The notes under the pieces: model-generated
Seen by the model: only the letters and a program-made list of their open reading frames with translations
What the model was told of the DNA's origin: nothing
The model's database searches: none
NCBI RefSeq assembly: GCF_001942465.1
Contig: NZ_MKJY01000577.1
Location: 1-36,605 of the forward strand
Length of the DNA: 36,605 nt
Reading direction: 5' to 3'
From: Actinomadura sp. CNU-125
GTDB taxonomy: Bacteria > Actinomycetota > Actinomycetes > Streptosporangiales > Streptosporangiaceae
Position numbers and translations under genes: made by a program
Part shown: piece by piece, positions 24,615 to 35,065 of the stretch
Layout: each line of letters begins with the position of its first letter
How positions within the stretch are numbered: the stretch's first letter is position 1

Positions 24615-26036
24615 TCAGGCCCGCTGCTTGCCGCTCCCGGCGACGTAGGCGAGCGCGGCGGCCAGGAAAGCGAACAGGGCGCAGACCACCCACACCGTCA
24701 TGTAGCTTCCCTCGCTCGGGTTCTCCGAGCCCGCCGCGGTCGCCAGGACGGTGCCGAAGGCGCCGCCCGCGACACCGCCGCCGACCGTCTTGACGTTGTT
24801 GTAGAGGGCGGTCGAGACGCCCGTGTGGGCGGGGTCGCTGGCCTCGGCGATCACCGTGGGCATGGCGCTCAGCGCGGCGCCCATGCCGAGCGCCGCGACC
24901 ACCAGCCCGCCCGCCAGCTGCCACACGTGCTCGTGGAACACCACGAACCAGGCGGAACCGGCCGCGACGAGACCGAACGAGGCGATCAGCGTGACCCGGT
25001 AGCCGATCTTCGCGGCGATGCGCGGGGCGCCCGCCGACGCCACCATGCTGGCGAGCAGCGCGGGCAGCATGACCATCGAGATGCCGAGGGCCGACATGCC
25101 GAACCCGTAGCCCGCCTCGTCCGGATCGGTGGCCATGAACGTGGAGTTCGGCGACTGGCTGCCGAAGTAGATGATGCCGAACGCGAACGAGGCGAAGTAA
25201 TAGGGCGCGACGTGCCGTCCGGCCATGGCGCGCAGGTCGACCAGCGGCTCCCGCACCCGCAGCTCCATCACCGTCCACGCGGCCAGCAGGACGAGCCCGG
25301 CCCCGAGGGCGCCGAGCGTGCCGGCGTTCCCCCAGCCGATCTCGGCGGCCAGCGTGACGCCCGCGAGGACGCCGACGACGCCGAGGCCGAGCAGCGCGAT
25401 GCCGGGCAGGTCGATCCGCCCGGTGGCGCGGGTGACCGACTCGGGGACGAACGCCATCGACACCGGCACGCAGATCACCGCGAGGACCGCCGGGATCGCC
25501 AGCGCGACCCGCACGTCGCCGAACGCCTCGACCGCGACGCCCATCCCGACGGCGCCGAGCAGGCCGCCGAGGACGAGCGCGGCGACGAGCCGCGCGATCG
25601 CGCGGCGGGCGAGGTCGACGGGGAGCCGGTCGCGGACCAGCGAGATCTCCAGCGGCAGCAGCGCGACGAGCGCGCCCTGCAGGAACCGGCCGATCAGCAG
25701 GATCACGAAGTTGGGCGCGGCGGCGACCAGCACGGACCCGATCGCCGTGGACACCAGCGCGATCCGCAGCATCCGGCGGTGCCCGTACAGGTCCCCGAGC
25801 CGCCCGAAGGCGGGCGCGCAGACCGCGGAGGCGAGCAGCTGGACGGCGACGACGAGCGTCACCGCGGAGTCCGACACCCCGTGCAGGTCGGCGATGGCCG
25901 GCAGGATCGGCGCGATGCCCGCCTGCAGGAAGCCGCTGACCAGCTCGAACATCACCAGGACGCCGACGACGGCGGTGACGGACGCGATCGGCGGCGCGCC
26001 GTCCGGCTCCTTCGCGGCGTCGGCCGTGGCCGTCAC
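24615..26036 (-). CDS. MFS transporter (14-span DHA2-like)
   Basis: A 473-residue major facilitator. It starts with a short hydrophilic segment, then VTAVVGVLVMFELVSGFLQAG, motif A-like FGRLGDLYGHRRMLRIALV and RFLQGALVALLPLEISLVRDRLP. Around 14 hydrophobic spans, as in drug:H+ antiporter-2 proteins. GTG at 26036 overlaps the TGA of the M20 peptidase gene, so the two form an operon. It may export the hydrolase's product or import its substrate; a drug-efflux role is the default for the family. Confidence 0.9.
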   Translation of the reverse strand: MTATADAAKEPDGAPPIASVTAVVGVLVMFELVSGFLQAGIAPILPAIADLHGVSDSAVTLVVAVQLLASAVCAPAFGRLGDLYGHRRMLRIALVSTAIGSVLVAAAPNFVILLIGRFLQGALVALLPLEISLVRDRLPVDLARRAIARLVAALVLGGLLGAVGMGVAVEAFGDVRVALAIPAVLAVICVPVSMAFVPESVTRATGRIDLPGIALLGLGVVGVLAGVTLAAEIGWGNAGTLGALGAGLVLLAAWTVMELRVREPLVDLRAMAGRHVAPYYFASFAFGIIYFGSQSPNSTFMATDPDEAGYGFGMSALGISMVMLPALLASMVASAGAPRIAAKIGYRVTLIASFGLVAAGSAWFVVFHEHVWQLAGGLVVAALGMGAALSAMPTVIAEASDPAHTGVSTALYNNVKTVGGGVAGGAFGTVLATAAGSENPSEGSYMTVWVVCALFAFLAAALAYVAGSGKQRA

Positions 26037-27245
26037 GCGGCCTCCCCTCGGGCCAGCCGCCGCACGGCCAGCTCGGCGAGCAGCGCGGCCGCGTCGGGCA
26101 GGACGGCGTCGTCGTAGGCGGCCTGCGGGGCGTGGTTCATCGGGGCGGTGGCGGGGTCGCGGTCGGCGGGGCAGGCGCCGAGCCCGACGAACGCGCCGGG
26201 GACCCGGTCCAGGACGAACGAGAAGTCCTCGGAGCCGCTGAACGGGCGCGGCATCTCGAAGGCGCGGTCGTCCCCGAGCAGGTCGCGGGCGGTGTCCAGC
26301 GCGAACGCGGCCTGGGCGCCGTCGTTGACGGTGACGGGGTACTGCTCCACGTAGTCGAGGTCGACCTCGACGCCGTGCGCCTCGGCGACGCCGCGCACGA
26401 CCCGCTCGATCCCCGCGCGGACCTTGCGGTGCGCGTCCGGGGAGAACGACCGGACGGTCGCGTCCAGCGTCCCCGACTCCGGGATGACGTTGGCGGCGCT
26501 TCCGGCGTGCACGGACCCGACCGTGACCACCGCGGGGTCGAAGACGTCCAGGTCGCGGGTCACCATCGTCTGCAGGGCGGTGACCATGGCGGCGAGCGCG
26601 GGGACCGGGTCCTTGGCGGCGTGCGGCGACGACCCGTGGCCGCCCTTCCCCCGGACCGTCACGTGGACGGCGTCGGACGCGGCGAGCATCGCGCCGGGGC
26701 GGGTCACGGCCATGCCCTGCGGGAGCCCGGTGGAGAAGACGTGCAGGGCGTAGGCGGCGCCGACGCGCTCGCCGGCCGCGTCCAGCACCCCCTCATCGAT
26801 CATGATCTTGGCCCCGCCCTGGCCCTCCTCGCCGGGCTGGAACATGAACACGATGTCGCCCGGCAGCTCGGCGCGCCGGGCGGCGAGCAGCTTCGCGGCG
26901 CCGACCAGCCCGGCGACGTGCAGGTCGTGGCCGCAGGCGTGCATCCGGCCGGGGATCGTCGAAGCGTAGTCGAGGCCGGTGTCCTCCTGGACGGGCAGCG
27001 CGTCCATGTCGCCGCGCAGCAGCACGGCCGGGCCCCGCGTCCCGTCCGCGCCCGCCGCGCAGCACGGCGGTCACGGAGGTCAGAGCCTTGCCGGTGGTGA
27101 TCTCCAGCGGCAGGCCGTCCAGGGCGGCGAGCACCTTCTCCTGGGTGCGCGGCAGATCGAGACCGAGCTCCGGCTCGCGGTGCAGGTCGCGGCGCAGGAC
27201 GGTCAGCTCTTCGCCCAGCTCGGCGGCGTCTTCACGGATCGACAT
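26033..27245 (-). CDS. M20-family amidohydrolase/aminoacylase, one frameshift
   Basis: Zinc-dependent M20D amidohydrolase of the hippurate/N-acyl-amino-acid hydrolase type. Metal motifs are HACGHDLHVAG and QPGEEGQGGAK; the lid has GKGGHGSSPHAAKDPV, and the C-terminus MNHAPQAAYDD. The N-terminal part (MSIREDAAELGEELTVLRRDLH) is in another frame. Removing one extra base near 27050-27058 joins it via GADGTRGPAVLLRGDMDALP and gives 403 residues, the normal length. It is first gene of an operon with the MFS transporter and divergent from an Lrp-type regulator, suggesting amino-acid-derivative metabolism. Confidence 0.87.
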
Positions 27246-27316
27246 GCGGGTATGGTGCGGTTCACACCGTTCAACCGGCCGTAACCTGCCGATATCCGCC
27301 ACTTCACTCGGATCGA

Positions 27317-28407
27317 ATGCACACATCGGGCACCCTCGACGAACTGGACCACCTGCTCGTCACCGCGCTGCAGACCGCGCCGCGCGCCGACTGGCGCCGC
27401 ATCGGCGCGGCCATCGGCGTGGACGGCTCCACCGCGGCGCGCCGCTGGGCGCGGCTGACCGGCGCCGGGCTCGCCTGGCTGGCGTGCTTCCCGGTCGCGG
27501 TGGAGTGGATGACGCCGGTGGTGACGTTCATCGAGGTCGACTGCGCGCCGGGCCGTCTGAACGAGGTCGCGGCCGAGCTCGTCGAGGACCCCCACGTGTT
27601 CAACCTCGAACACGTCACCGGGGGCCGCGACCTGATCGTGACGGTCGTCCTGCGGGACCACGCCGAGCTGGCCCGGTACGTCGGGTTCCGGCTGGGACGG
27701 CTGGCGGGCGTCACCGCGACCCGCACCCAGATCGCGACGACCCTGCACTCGGAGGGCAGCCGGTGGCGGCTGGACCGGCTCGACGCGCGGCAGCGGGACG
27801 CGCTGGTGCGCGACCGGCCGCACGAGCCCGGCGACCGGCCGCTGCGCACCGCGGACCGCGAACTGGCGCGGCTGCTCGTCGAGGACTGCCGGCAGCCGGT
27901 CGCGCGGCTCGCGGAGCGGACGGGCCTCAGCCCCGCGACCGTCCGGCGGCGCCTCGCGCGGATGGAGCGGGGCGGCGCGCTGATGTACCGGTGCGAGGTC
28001 GCGCGGTCGCTGTCGGGCTGGCCGGTGACGGTGTACCTGTGGGCGAGCGCGCCGCCCGACGAGGTGGCGCGGCTGGCGGGCCGGATCGCCGGGCTGCGGG
28101 AGACGCGGATGTGCGCCTCACTGTCCGGCGCCGACAACGTACTGTTCGTGGTGTGGCTGCGCTCGACCGACCGGATCCAGTCGTTCGAGACGGCGCTGCG
28201 CCGCGATTTCCCGCAGCTCACGATCACCGACGCGCGGTGGGGCTGTGGCAGCTGAAACTGGCCGGGCAGATCCTCGACCCGCAGGGCCGCCATCTGCGCA
28301 CCGTCCCGTTCTGGACCTGGGACGACCCGGTGTCGGAGGGCGCGCTCGGCGAGCTGATCGACCGGTTGCGCACCGGTCCCGGTCCGTCCCGGCGGGGACC
28401 CGGCTGA
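27317..28407 (+). CDS. Double Lrp/AsnC-type transcriptional regulator, one frameshift
   Basis: About 363 residues with two Lrp/AsnC half-units. An N-terminal HTH (LDELDHLLVTALQTAPRADW, GVDGSTAARRWARL) is followed by a ligand-like segment. A second HTH (LARLLVEDCRQPVARLAERT, LSPATVRRRLARMERGGALM) is followed by another RAM-like domain. One C missing at about 28231 restores ITDRAVGLWQLKLAGQILD; without it the protein stops early at residue 312. The gene is divergent from the M20-MFS operon and is likely its regulator, with an amino acid or derivative as effector (inference). Confidence 0.82.
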
Positions 28408-28455
28408 GGCGTATCGTGGCTATCGCCCGGGCAGGAGCTTCGGAAAGGCGAGGGT

Positions 28456-29001
28456 GTGACTCAGCGACGACCGGAGCCGCCGGCCGACGAGCACGCGACG
28501 GACGGGACGGGCACCGGGGCGGGCGACGCCACGGCGGCCGTCGAACGGATGCTGAGCACGGCGTCGCTGCTGTGGAGCCGCGCCGACCAGGGGCTGGAAC
28601 CGGCGGTGTCGCCGATCCAGTTGCGGGCGGTGGAGGCGATCGCGCGGTTCGGGCGGCCGAACCTCGGCGGGCTCGCGGACGAGCTCGGCGCGATCCCGTC
28701 CTCGACGAGCCGGCTGTGCGACCGGCTGGAGGCGGCCGGGCTCGTGGTGCGCGAGACCGCGCGGGCCGACCGGCGGGAGATCATCGTGCGGCTCACCGAC
28801 CAGGGCGAGCGGCTGCACGCGGAGCTGACCCGGCGCCGCCGCGCCGCGGTCGGCGAGGTGCTGGCGCAGATGTCGCCGACGTCCCGGGGCCGGCTCATCG
28901 ACGCGCTGACCGAGTTCGGGCAGGCCTGCGAGCGCCGAGACTCGGCCGAGACGTCCGCGGTGCTCCGCCCGGAGCGCGCCCGCCGCGACCGCACGGCCTG
29001 A
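28456..29001 (+). CDS. MarR family transcriptional regulator
   Basis: A 181-residue winged-helix regulator: SPIQLRAVEAIARFG, LGGLADELGAIPSSTSRLCD (recognition helix) and the basic wing ARADRREIIVRLTDQG. The N-terminal 35 residues are acidic and disordered-looking. GTG at 28456 is preceded by an AAGGCGAGGG-like site. It is followed in the same direction by an SCO6745-type gene, with a 6-bp inverted repeat between them that could be its operator. Confidence 0.88.
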   Translation: MTQRRPEPPADEHATDGTGTGAGDATAAVERMLSTASLLWSRADQGLEPAVSPIQLRAVEAIARFGRPNLGGLADELGAIPSSTSRLCDRLEAAGLVVRETARADRREIIVRLTDQGERLHAELTRRRRAAVGEVLAQMSPTSRGRLIDALTEFGQACERRDSAETSAVLRPERARRDRTA

Positions 29002-29039
29002 CCGCGCGGCGGTCGTTGCGGCGTCCGCTACGCTCCCAC

Positions 29040-29056
29040 ACCGAAGGCCATTCGGT
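29040..29056. promoter_or_regulatory. Inverted repeat ACCGAA-N5-TTCGGT
   Basis: Perfect 6-bp arms, 25 bp upstream of the SCO6745-like GTG. Candidate site for the MarR protein encoded just upstream. Confidence 0.4.
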
Positions 29057-29080
29057 TTCATGTGGGAAGGGTGCCGCGCC

Positions 29081-29849
29081 GTGGGCGAACCGACCGTAAC
29101 CGACCTCGACCAGACCGTACCGACCGTCGACCGGACCGTGCACGCGATCGGGTCGGCCTGGATGCTCGACCCGGTGACCGCCGCGCGCGGCAAGGACGCC
29201 GGATACGCCAACCCGTTCGCGTTCTACTTCGCCGGACGCGGCGGGGTGCTGGGCGACGCCGACGCGAGCGTGGTGGCCGCCGCGTTCGGCTGGTTCGAGC
29301 CGGGCGTCGTCCGGGCCATGTGGGACGAGGGCACGGCCGTCGCGGGCGCCCGCGAGGCCGCCCGCCGGTACGGCCGGTCCTGCGCGCAGTGGGGCGAGGA
29401 CCACCTGGGCGGCCTCGACGCGCCGCCGCCGACCGGCTCGCCGAGCTGGCCGGGCGGGTCATCGACGCCGCCGACGGCTCGGGCCTGCCGCTGTTCTGCG
29501 GCTGGCGCGCCGAGCGACCGCCGACGGCGGCGCCGCCGCGGTGATGCAGCGGCTGCACGTCCTGCGGGAGTGGCGCGCCGCCCTGCACCTGTGCGCGACG
29601 ACGGCCGCCGGTCTCGACCCGCTGGAGACGGTCCTGGCCGACGGCGGCCCGGACCGGGCGCGGTTCCTCGGCTGGCGCGACGTCGCCGACGGCGCGGCCG
29701 CCGATCCGTCCGCGGCCGCCCGCCGCGAGGAGGCCGAGCGGGCGACGGACCGGCTGACGGCGGCCGTGTACGGGCGTGCGCTCACGCCGTCCGAGTTCGC
29801 CGAGTACGCCGAACTCGTGGCGAAGGCGGGCGCCGCGGCGCTGGGCTGA
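29081..29849 (+). CDS. SCO6745-family protein, two frameshifts
   Basis: Actinobacterial SCO6745-type helical protein of unknown function. N-terminal part: TVHAIGSAWMLDPVTAARGKD, NPFAFYFAGRGGVLGDADAS, VVAAAFGWFEPGVVRAMWDE. The middle part is in another frame (DRLAELAGRVIDAADGSGLP, LFCGWRAE), and the C-terminal part, MQRLHVLREWRAALHLCATT, in a third. One base missing at about 29420-29430 and one at 29512-29517 give about 256 residues. GTG at 29081 is preferred over the ATG at 29060 because GAAGG lies upstream. Family members often sit beside MarR or TetR genes, as here; no activity is assigned. Confidence 0.72.
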
Positions 29850-29895
29850 GGCGTCCCGTTTGGCGGGGGCGCACAACGGCCGGGCGTCGAATCGT

Positions 29896-29919
29896 GCGCC
29901 GGGAGACTATCTCCGGCGC
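29896..29919. terminator. Hairpin between SCO6745-like gene and secreted esterase
   Basis: GCGCCGG(g)AGA and TCTCCGGCGC pair around CTA with one bulged G, about 47 bp after the SCO6745-like stop. Terminator is the likelier role; an operator for the esterase gene is possible. Confidence 0.5.
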
Positions 29920-29969
29920 GCGGCGGCGTTCATTGTCGATTCATCGACCACCTCCCCGAGGAGAGCGCG

Positions 29970-31701
29970 ATGAGGCGACGCCCGGCCGCCCGTTCCCCGT
30001 TGTTCCGGACGCGCGCGCGCGATCGCCGCCGTCGTGCTCGCCGCCGCCGCGCTGGCGGCTCCCCCGGCCGCCGCCCGCGACGGCGCCCGGACGGAGACGG
30101 CCGTCGCGTCGACCTCGCCGGTCACCGACGTCGTGGAGTCGGTGGTGCGGGTGAAGGTGCCGCTGCCGGAGTCGGCCGGGCCGCGTCCCGAGGAGTGCGA
30201 CTGGCTGTCCTACCTGCGGTACCGGCACGCGGACGGGCCCGCGGCGTCGGCGGACGCGGACCGGGTCCTCGTCGCGCAGCCGGGGATCTTCGCGGGCGCG
30301 GGGTCCTTCGACGGGCTCGCCCGCAACACCGTCCACAAGGCGGCGGCGAACGGCGACCACATCGAGTTCTGGGCGCTCGACCGGCGGTCGAACTGCCTGG
30401 AGGACCCCACCGGGATCCAGGCGGGCCTCGCGGCCGGGGACGTCCACCTCGCCGTCGACTACTACTACCGGCAGCGGGAGGTCGACGGCCGGACGTTCGC
30501 CGGGTACCGAACGAACGACCAGGTGAAGTGGCTGCAGCACGTCGGGCTGGAGCAGACGGTCCGCGACCAGTACGACCTGCTCGTGCGGGAACTGCCCGAC
30601 CAGGCGGTGCGCAAGCGGAAGGTGATGTGCGGCGGGCACTCGCTCGGCGGCGTCCTGACCGCCTACTTCGCGATGTGGGACTTCGACGGGAACCCCGCGA
30701 CCACCCGCGACGCCGGGTACGAGCAGTGCGGCGGCTACTTCGCACTCGACACCCGCATCGACACCGGCATCCTCGGGATGGAGGGCTTCCCCGCGGACAT
30801 GGTGCCGCTCGTCGAACTCGGTGCCGGGGTCGTCCGGGTGGGCCTGGAGGCGGGGGTCGTCCCGCGCGCGCTGTCGGCCCCGGCGGTCGTCAACACCGAG
30901 ACGATGAACCTGCTCGCCATCGCGGGCCTCGCCGCGCGGCTCTCCCCCGAGGGCCTGTCGGACCTGGCGACGTACGTCCCGTCCGGCTTCAACACCGACA
31001 CGACGTACCGCCTGCTGTTCGCCAAGGACTATCCGACGTTCGCCGCCGGGACCCCGACCGTGCGCGACTTCCGGTTCACCAACGCGGCGGCGCTCGGCGG
31101 CCTGCTGGACGACAACTCGCAGCCGCTCGCGTTCATGCAGGCCAGCGTGGGGTTCTGGGACGGCGGGAAGGTCGTCGACAAGGAGTTCCCGGCGCCGAAC
31201 AACCTGGACGGGCTGGGCCTCGGCGGGCTCGCGACGCTGCTCGGCAAGAAGGCCGTCCCGGACACCCCGGACGGGCCGCTGTACACGTGGCGGAACTTCG
31301 ACCTCGTCGGCGCCCCGGACGACCCCGGATACGAGTCGGAGCACGGCGGGCCGTTCACGACGGCCGCCGACGAGGTCACCGACATCGGGCAGCTCGCCCG
31401 CAGCCTGTCGGAGCATCCGCTCGACTTCACGGAGCACTACTTCCCCACGAAGCTGATCGCCGACATCGCGCTCGCGGACGCGCCGGGCATCGCCGACGGC
31501 GCCGTCCACACCGGCGGGATCGGCGCGAACCCGACGCTGAACCTGGAGGCCGGGGACGGCCTGGGCGCGCGCGACCCGCGGCCGGGCGACGTCGTCGCGC
31601 CGGGCTACCAGCACCTGGACGTCATCACCGCGTCGGCCGTGCAGAACAACGGGCGCCCGGAGCCGATCTCGCAGCACCTCGCGGCGTTCGCGGGCCGCTG
31701 A
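29970..31701 (+). CDS. Secreted alpha/beta-hydrolase (esterase/lipase), one frameshift in signal peptide
   Basis: GAGGAGAG precedes the ATG at 29970. The start RRRPAARSPLFRTRAR shifts frame within the GCGCGCGC run at 30011-30020 and continues AIAAVVLAAAALAAPPAAARDG, together a classic signal peptide with an Ala-x-Ala cleavage site. The mature protein of about 540 residues carries the nucleophile elbow GGHSLGGVLTAYFA, with Ser as nucleophile. Removing one base gives 576 residues in total. Similar large secreted actinobacterial hydrolases act on lipids or esters; the substrate is not readable. Transcribed alone, upstream of the formate dehydrogenase gene. Confidence 0.82.
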
Positions 31702-31806
31702 ACGCGGGGATCGCGGCGTCCGGGCGACCCGGAGTGTTTGAGGGGCGGGTGCCGGGTACGAGGACGCTGCATCCGGGTGACGCCGGGAGACGAGAGGCGG
31801 TGCGGC

Positions 31807-34800
31807 ATGGGCGTCCGGCAGTGGATCGACGCGTGGCCCGTCTACCGCCAGTTCTCCGACGGCGACCCGCTCGGGCGCGGCGCGTCCGTCAAGAGCGGGA
31901 CGAGCGCGAACCTGGACCCGCGGGTGAACACCGCCGACAAGGTGGTGAAGTCGGTCTGCCCGTACTGCGCGGTCGGCTGCGGCCAGGACGTGTACGTCCA
32001 GGACGGGAAGGTCACGCAGATCGAGGGCGACCCCGACTCGCCCGTCAGCCGGGGACGGCTGTGCCCGAAGGGGTCGGCCAGCCTGCAGCTCACCACCGGC
32101 TCGGCGCGCGAGCAGCGCGTCCTGTACCGGCGCCCGCACGGCACCGGGTGGGAGGAGTTGGAGCTCGACGTCGCGATGGACATGATCGCCGACCGGGTGA
32201 TCGAGTCGCGGCGGGACGGCTGGCAGTGGGAGCAGGACGGCCTGCGGGTGCGGCGCACGCTGGGCGTCGCGAGCCTCGGCGGCGCCACCCTCGACAACGA
32301 GGAGAACTACCTGATCAAGAAGCTGTTCACCGCGCTCGGCGCGGTGCAGATCGAGAATCAGGCGCGCGTTTGACACTCCTCCACCGTTCCCGGTCTGGGA
32401 ACCTCGTTCGGACGCGGCGGCGCCACCACCTTCCAGCAGGACCTGCAGAACGCCGACTGCATCGTCGTCCAGGGCTCGAACATGGCCGAGTGCCATCCGG
32501 TCGGGTTCCAGTGGGTGATGGAGGCGAAGGCGCGCGGGGCGAAGGTCGTGCACGTCGACCCGCGGTTCACGCGGACGAGCGCGCTCGCGGACGTCCACGT
32601 CCCGCTGCGCGCCGGCAGCGACATCGCGTTCCTCGGCGGGATCGTCAACCACGTCCTGGAGAACGAGAAGTACTTCCACGACTACGTGGTGAACTACACC
32701 AACGCGTCGGTGCTGCTCGGTGAGGACTTCCGCGGCCCCGAGGACCTCGACGGCGTGTTCTCCGGCCTCGACGCGGAGAACCGTACGTACGACCTGTCGT
32801 CCTGGCAGTACGAGGGGATGCAGGTGCAGGCGGCGTCCGGGCAGCGCGACCAGGCGTACGAGGCGGGCTCTGGTGCGGGGGATGGCGAAGTCCGGGCACG
32901 GCGAGGCGGCCGGATCGGGCGGCCCCGGCATAGGCGAGGGCGACCCGGTGCGCGACCCGACGCTCCAGGACCCGCGGTGCGTGTTCCAGGTGCTGAAGCG
33001 GCACTTCGCCCGCTACACCCCGGAGACGGTCGAGCGGATCACCGGCGTCCCCGCCGACCGGTTCCTCGACGTGTGTCGACTGATCGCCGACAACTCGGGC
33101 CGCGACCGGACGACCGCGTTCGCGTACGCGGTCGGCTGGACGCAGCACTCGGTGGGCGTCCAGTACATCCGGACGGCCGCGATCCTGCAGACGCTCCTCG
33201 GCAACATGGGCCGTCCGGGCGGCGGGATCCTCGCGCTGCGCGGGCACGCGTCGATCCAGGGCTCCACCGACATCCCGACCCTGTTCAACCTGCTGCCCGG
33301 GTACATCCCGATGCCGCACGCGCACCCGGACCTCGACCTGGACCGGTTCGTCGAGGGCGAGTCGGCGAAGAAGGGCTTCTGGGGCGAGATGCGGTCGTAC
33401 TTCGTGAGCCTGCTGAAGGCGTACTGGGGCGACGCGGCCACCGCGGACAACGACTACCGCTTCGACTACCTGCCCCGCCTGACCGGCTCGCACAGCACGT
33501 ACGAGACGGCGATGGCGCAGATCGGCGGCGTCTGCAAGGGCTACTTCCTGATGGGCGAGAACCCCGCCGTCGGCTCCGCCAACGCGAAGGTGCAGCGCCT
33601 CGGCATGGCGAACCTCGACTGGCTCGTCGTCCGCGACTTCTCGCTGATCGAGTCGGCGACGTGGTGGAAGGACGGCCCGGAGATCGAGACCGGGGAACTG
33701 CGCACCGAGGACATCGGCACCGAGGTGTTCTTCCTGCCCGCCGCCGCGCACACCGAGAAGGACGGCAGCTTCACCAACACCCAGCGGATGCTGCAGTGGC
33801 ACCACAAGGCCGTCGACCCGGCCGGGGACGCCCGCAGCGACCTGTGGTTCATGTACCACCTCGGCCGCCGCATCCGCGAACGCCTCGCCGGTTCCACGGA
33901 CGAGATGGACCGGCCCGTCCTCGACCTCACCTGGGACTACCCGACGCACGGCGACCTCGACGAGCCCGACGCCGAAGCCGTCCTCGCCGAGATCAACGGG
34001 TACGACGGCGACGGGAACCCGCTGTCGTCCTACACGCAGTTGAAGGACGACGGGTCGACCTCGTCCGGCTGCTGGATCTACACGGGGTGCTACGCGGACG
34101 GCGTCAATCAGCCGGCCCGCCGCAAGCCCGGCCGCGACCAGTCGTGGGTGGCGCCCGAGTGGGGCTGGGCGTGGCCGATGAACCGGCGGATCCTGTACAA
34201 CCGGGCGTCCGCCGACCCGGACGGCAACCCGTGGAGCGAACGCAAGGCGCTCGTCTGGTGGGACGCCGCCGAAGGCAAGTGGACCGGCCACGACGTGCCC
34301 GACTTCACCGCCGACAAGGCGCCCGACTACCGGCCGCCGCACGGCTCCACCGGCCCCGACGCCCTCGCGGGCAACGACCCGTTCATCATGCAGGCCGACG
34401 GCAAGGCGTGGCTGTACGCCCCGGCCGGGCTCATGGACGGTCCCCTGCCGACGCACTACGAGCCGCAGGAGTCGCCGTTCACGAACGTCCTGTACGCCCA
34501 GCAGCACAATCCCGTCCGGCACCTGCTGCCGCCGCACCCCGCGAACCGGTACCAGCCGAGCGGCGACGCCCCCGGCGCCGACGTGTTCCCGTACGTGGTG
34601 ACGACGTACCGTCTCACCGAGCACCACACGGCGGGCGGCATGTCCCGGTGGCAGCCGTACCTGGCCGAACTCCAGCCGGAGTTCTTCTGCGAGGTCTCCC
34701 CCGAGCTCGCCGCCGAACGGAACCTGGCGCACGGCGGCTGGGCGACGATCGTGAACGGCCGCAACGCCGTCGAGGCGCGCGTCCTCGTCACCGAACGGAT

Positions 34801-35065
34801 GAAGCCCCTCGTGGTGGACGGCCGTCCACTGCACCAGATCGGCCTCCCCTACCACTGGGGCCCGAACGGCTACAGCAAGGGCGACGCCGCGAACGAGCTC
34901 CTGCACCTCTCCCTGGACCCGAACACCCACATCCAGGAGGCGAAGGCCCTCACCTGCGACATCCGCCCCGGCCGCCGCCCGCGCGGACCCGCGCTCCTCG
35001 ACCTCGTCCGCGACTACCAGCGCCGGGCGGGCATCACGGACGAGACGGGCACCGAGGTTCGTTGA
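31807..35065 (+). CDS. Selenocysteine-containing formate dehydrogenase catalytic subunit, one frameshift
   Basis: Molybdopterin (bis-MGD) formate dehydrogenase oxidising formate to CO2. A [4Fe-4S] motif CPYCAVGC begins at residue 51 and is completed by RGRLCPKG. The frame meets TGA at 32371 (residue 189) in the context ARV-U-HSST, exactly where FdnG and FdhF carry selenocysteine. The same frame continues with FGRGGATTFQQDLQNADC and MAECHPVGFQWV. A frame change near 32862-32882, in a variable linker, must be corrected by one base to reach MAKSGHGE and CVFQVLKRHFARYTPETV. Total about 1085 residues. No Tat signal is seen, so it is probably cytoplasmic. No FeS or cytochrome partner subunit follows; the stop lies inside a palindrome. 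Confidence 0.92.
32371..32373 (+). other. In-frame TGA decoded as selenocysteine
   Basis: The codon follows GCG CGC GTT (Ala-Arg-Val) and precedes CAC (His), the conserved V-U-H context of formate dehydrogenases. Conserved enzyme sequence continues in the same frame on the far side. Confidence 0.93.
32374..32410 (+). promoter_or_regulatory. Bacterial SECIS element
   Basis: GTTCCC (32386-32391) and GGGAAC (32397-32402) form a perfect 6-bp stem closing a GGTCT loop. The loop begins 18 nt after the TGA, the same spacing and loop sequence as in E. coli fdhF, where SelB binds the GGUCU apical loop. It lies within coding sequence. Confidence 0.88.

Noticed and set aside
29060..29080. ATG at 29060 as start of the SCO6745-like gene
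   Set aside because: It lies close behind the inverted repeat and has no ribosome-binding site; the GTG at 29081 has GAAGG upstream.
31702..31806. A tRNA-Sec gene near the formate dehydrogenase or sel genes
   Set aside because: No cloverleaf-like sequence with the expected conserved arms was seen in this or other gaps; it is probably elsewhere in the genome.
32371..32373. TGA as a nonsense mutation making formate dehydrogenase a pseudogene
   Set aside because: The enzyme sequence continues in the same frame, the V-U-H context is canonical, a SECIS hairpin follows and sel genes are adjacent.
32664..32675. GAAGTACTTC palindrome as another operator of the AGAA-N5-TTCT type
   Set aside because: The spacing differs, it lies inside the formate dehydrogenase coding sequence, and the codons (Glu-Lys-Tyr-Phe) explain it.
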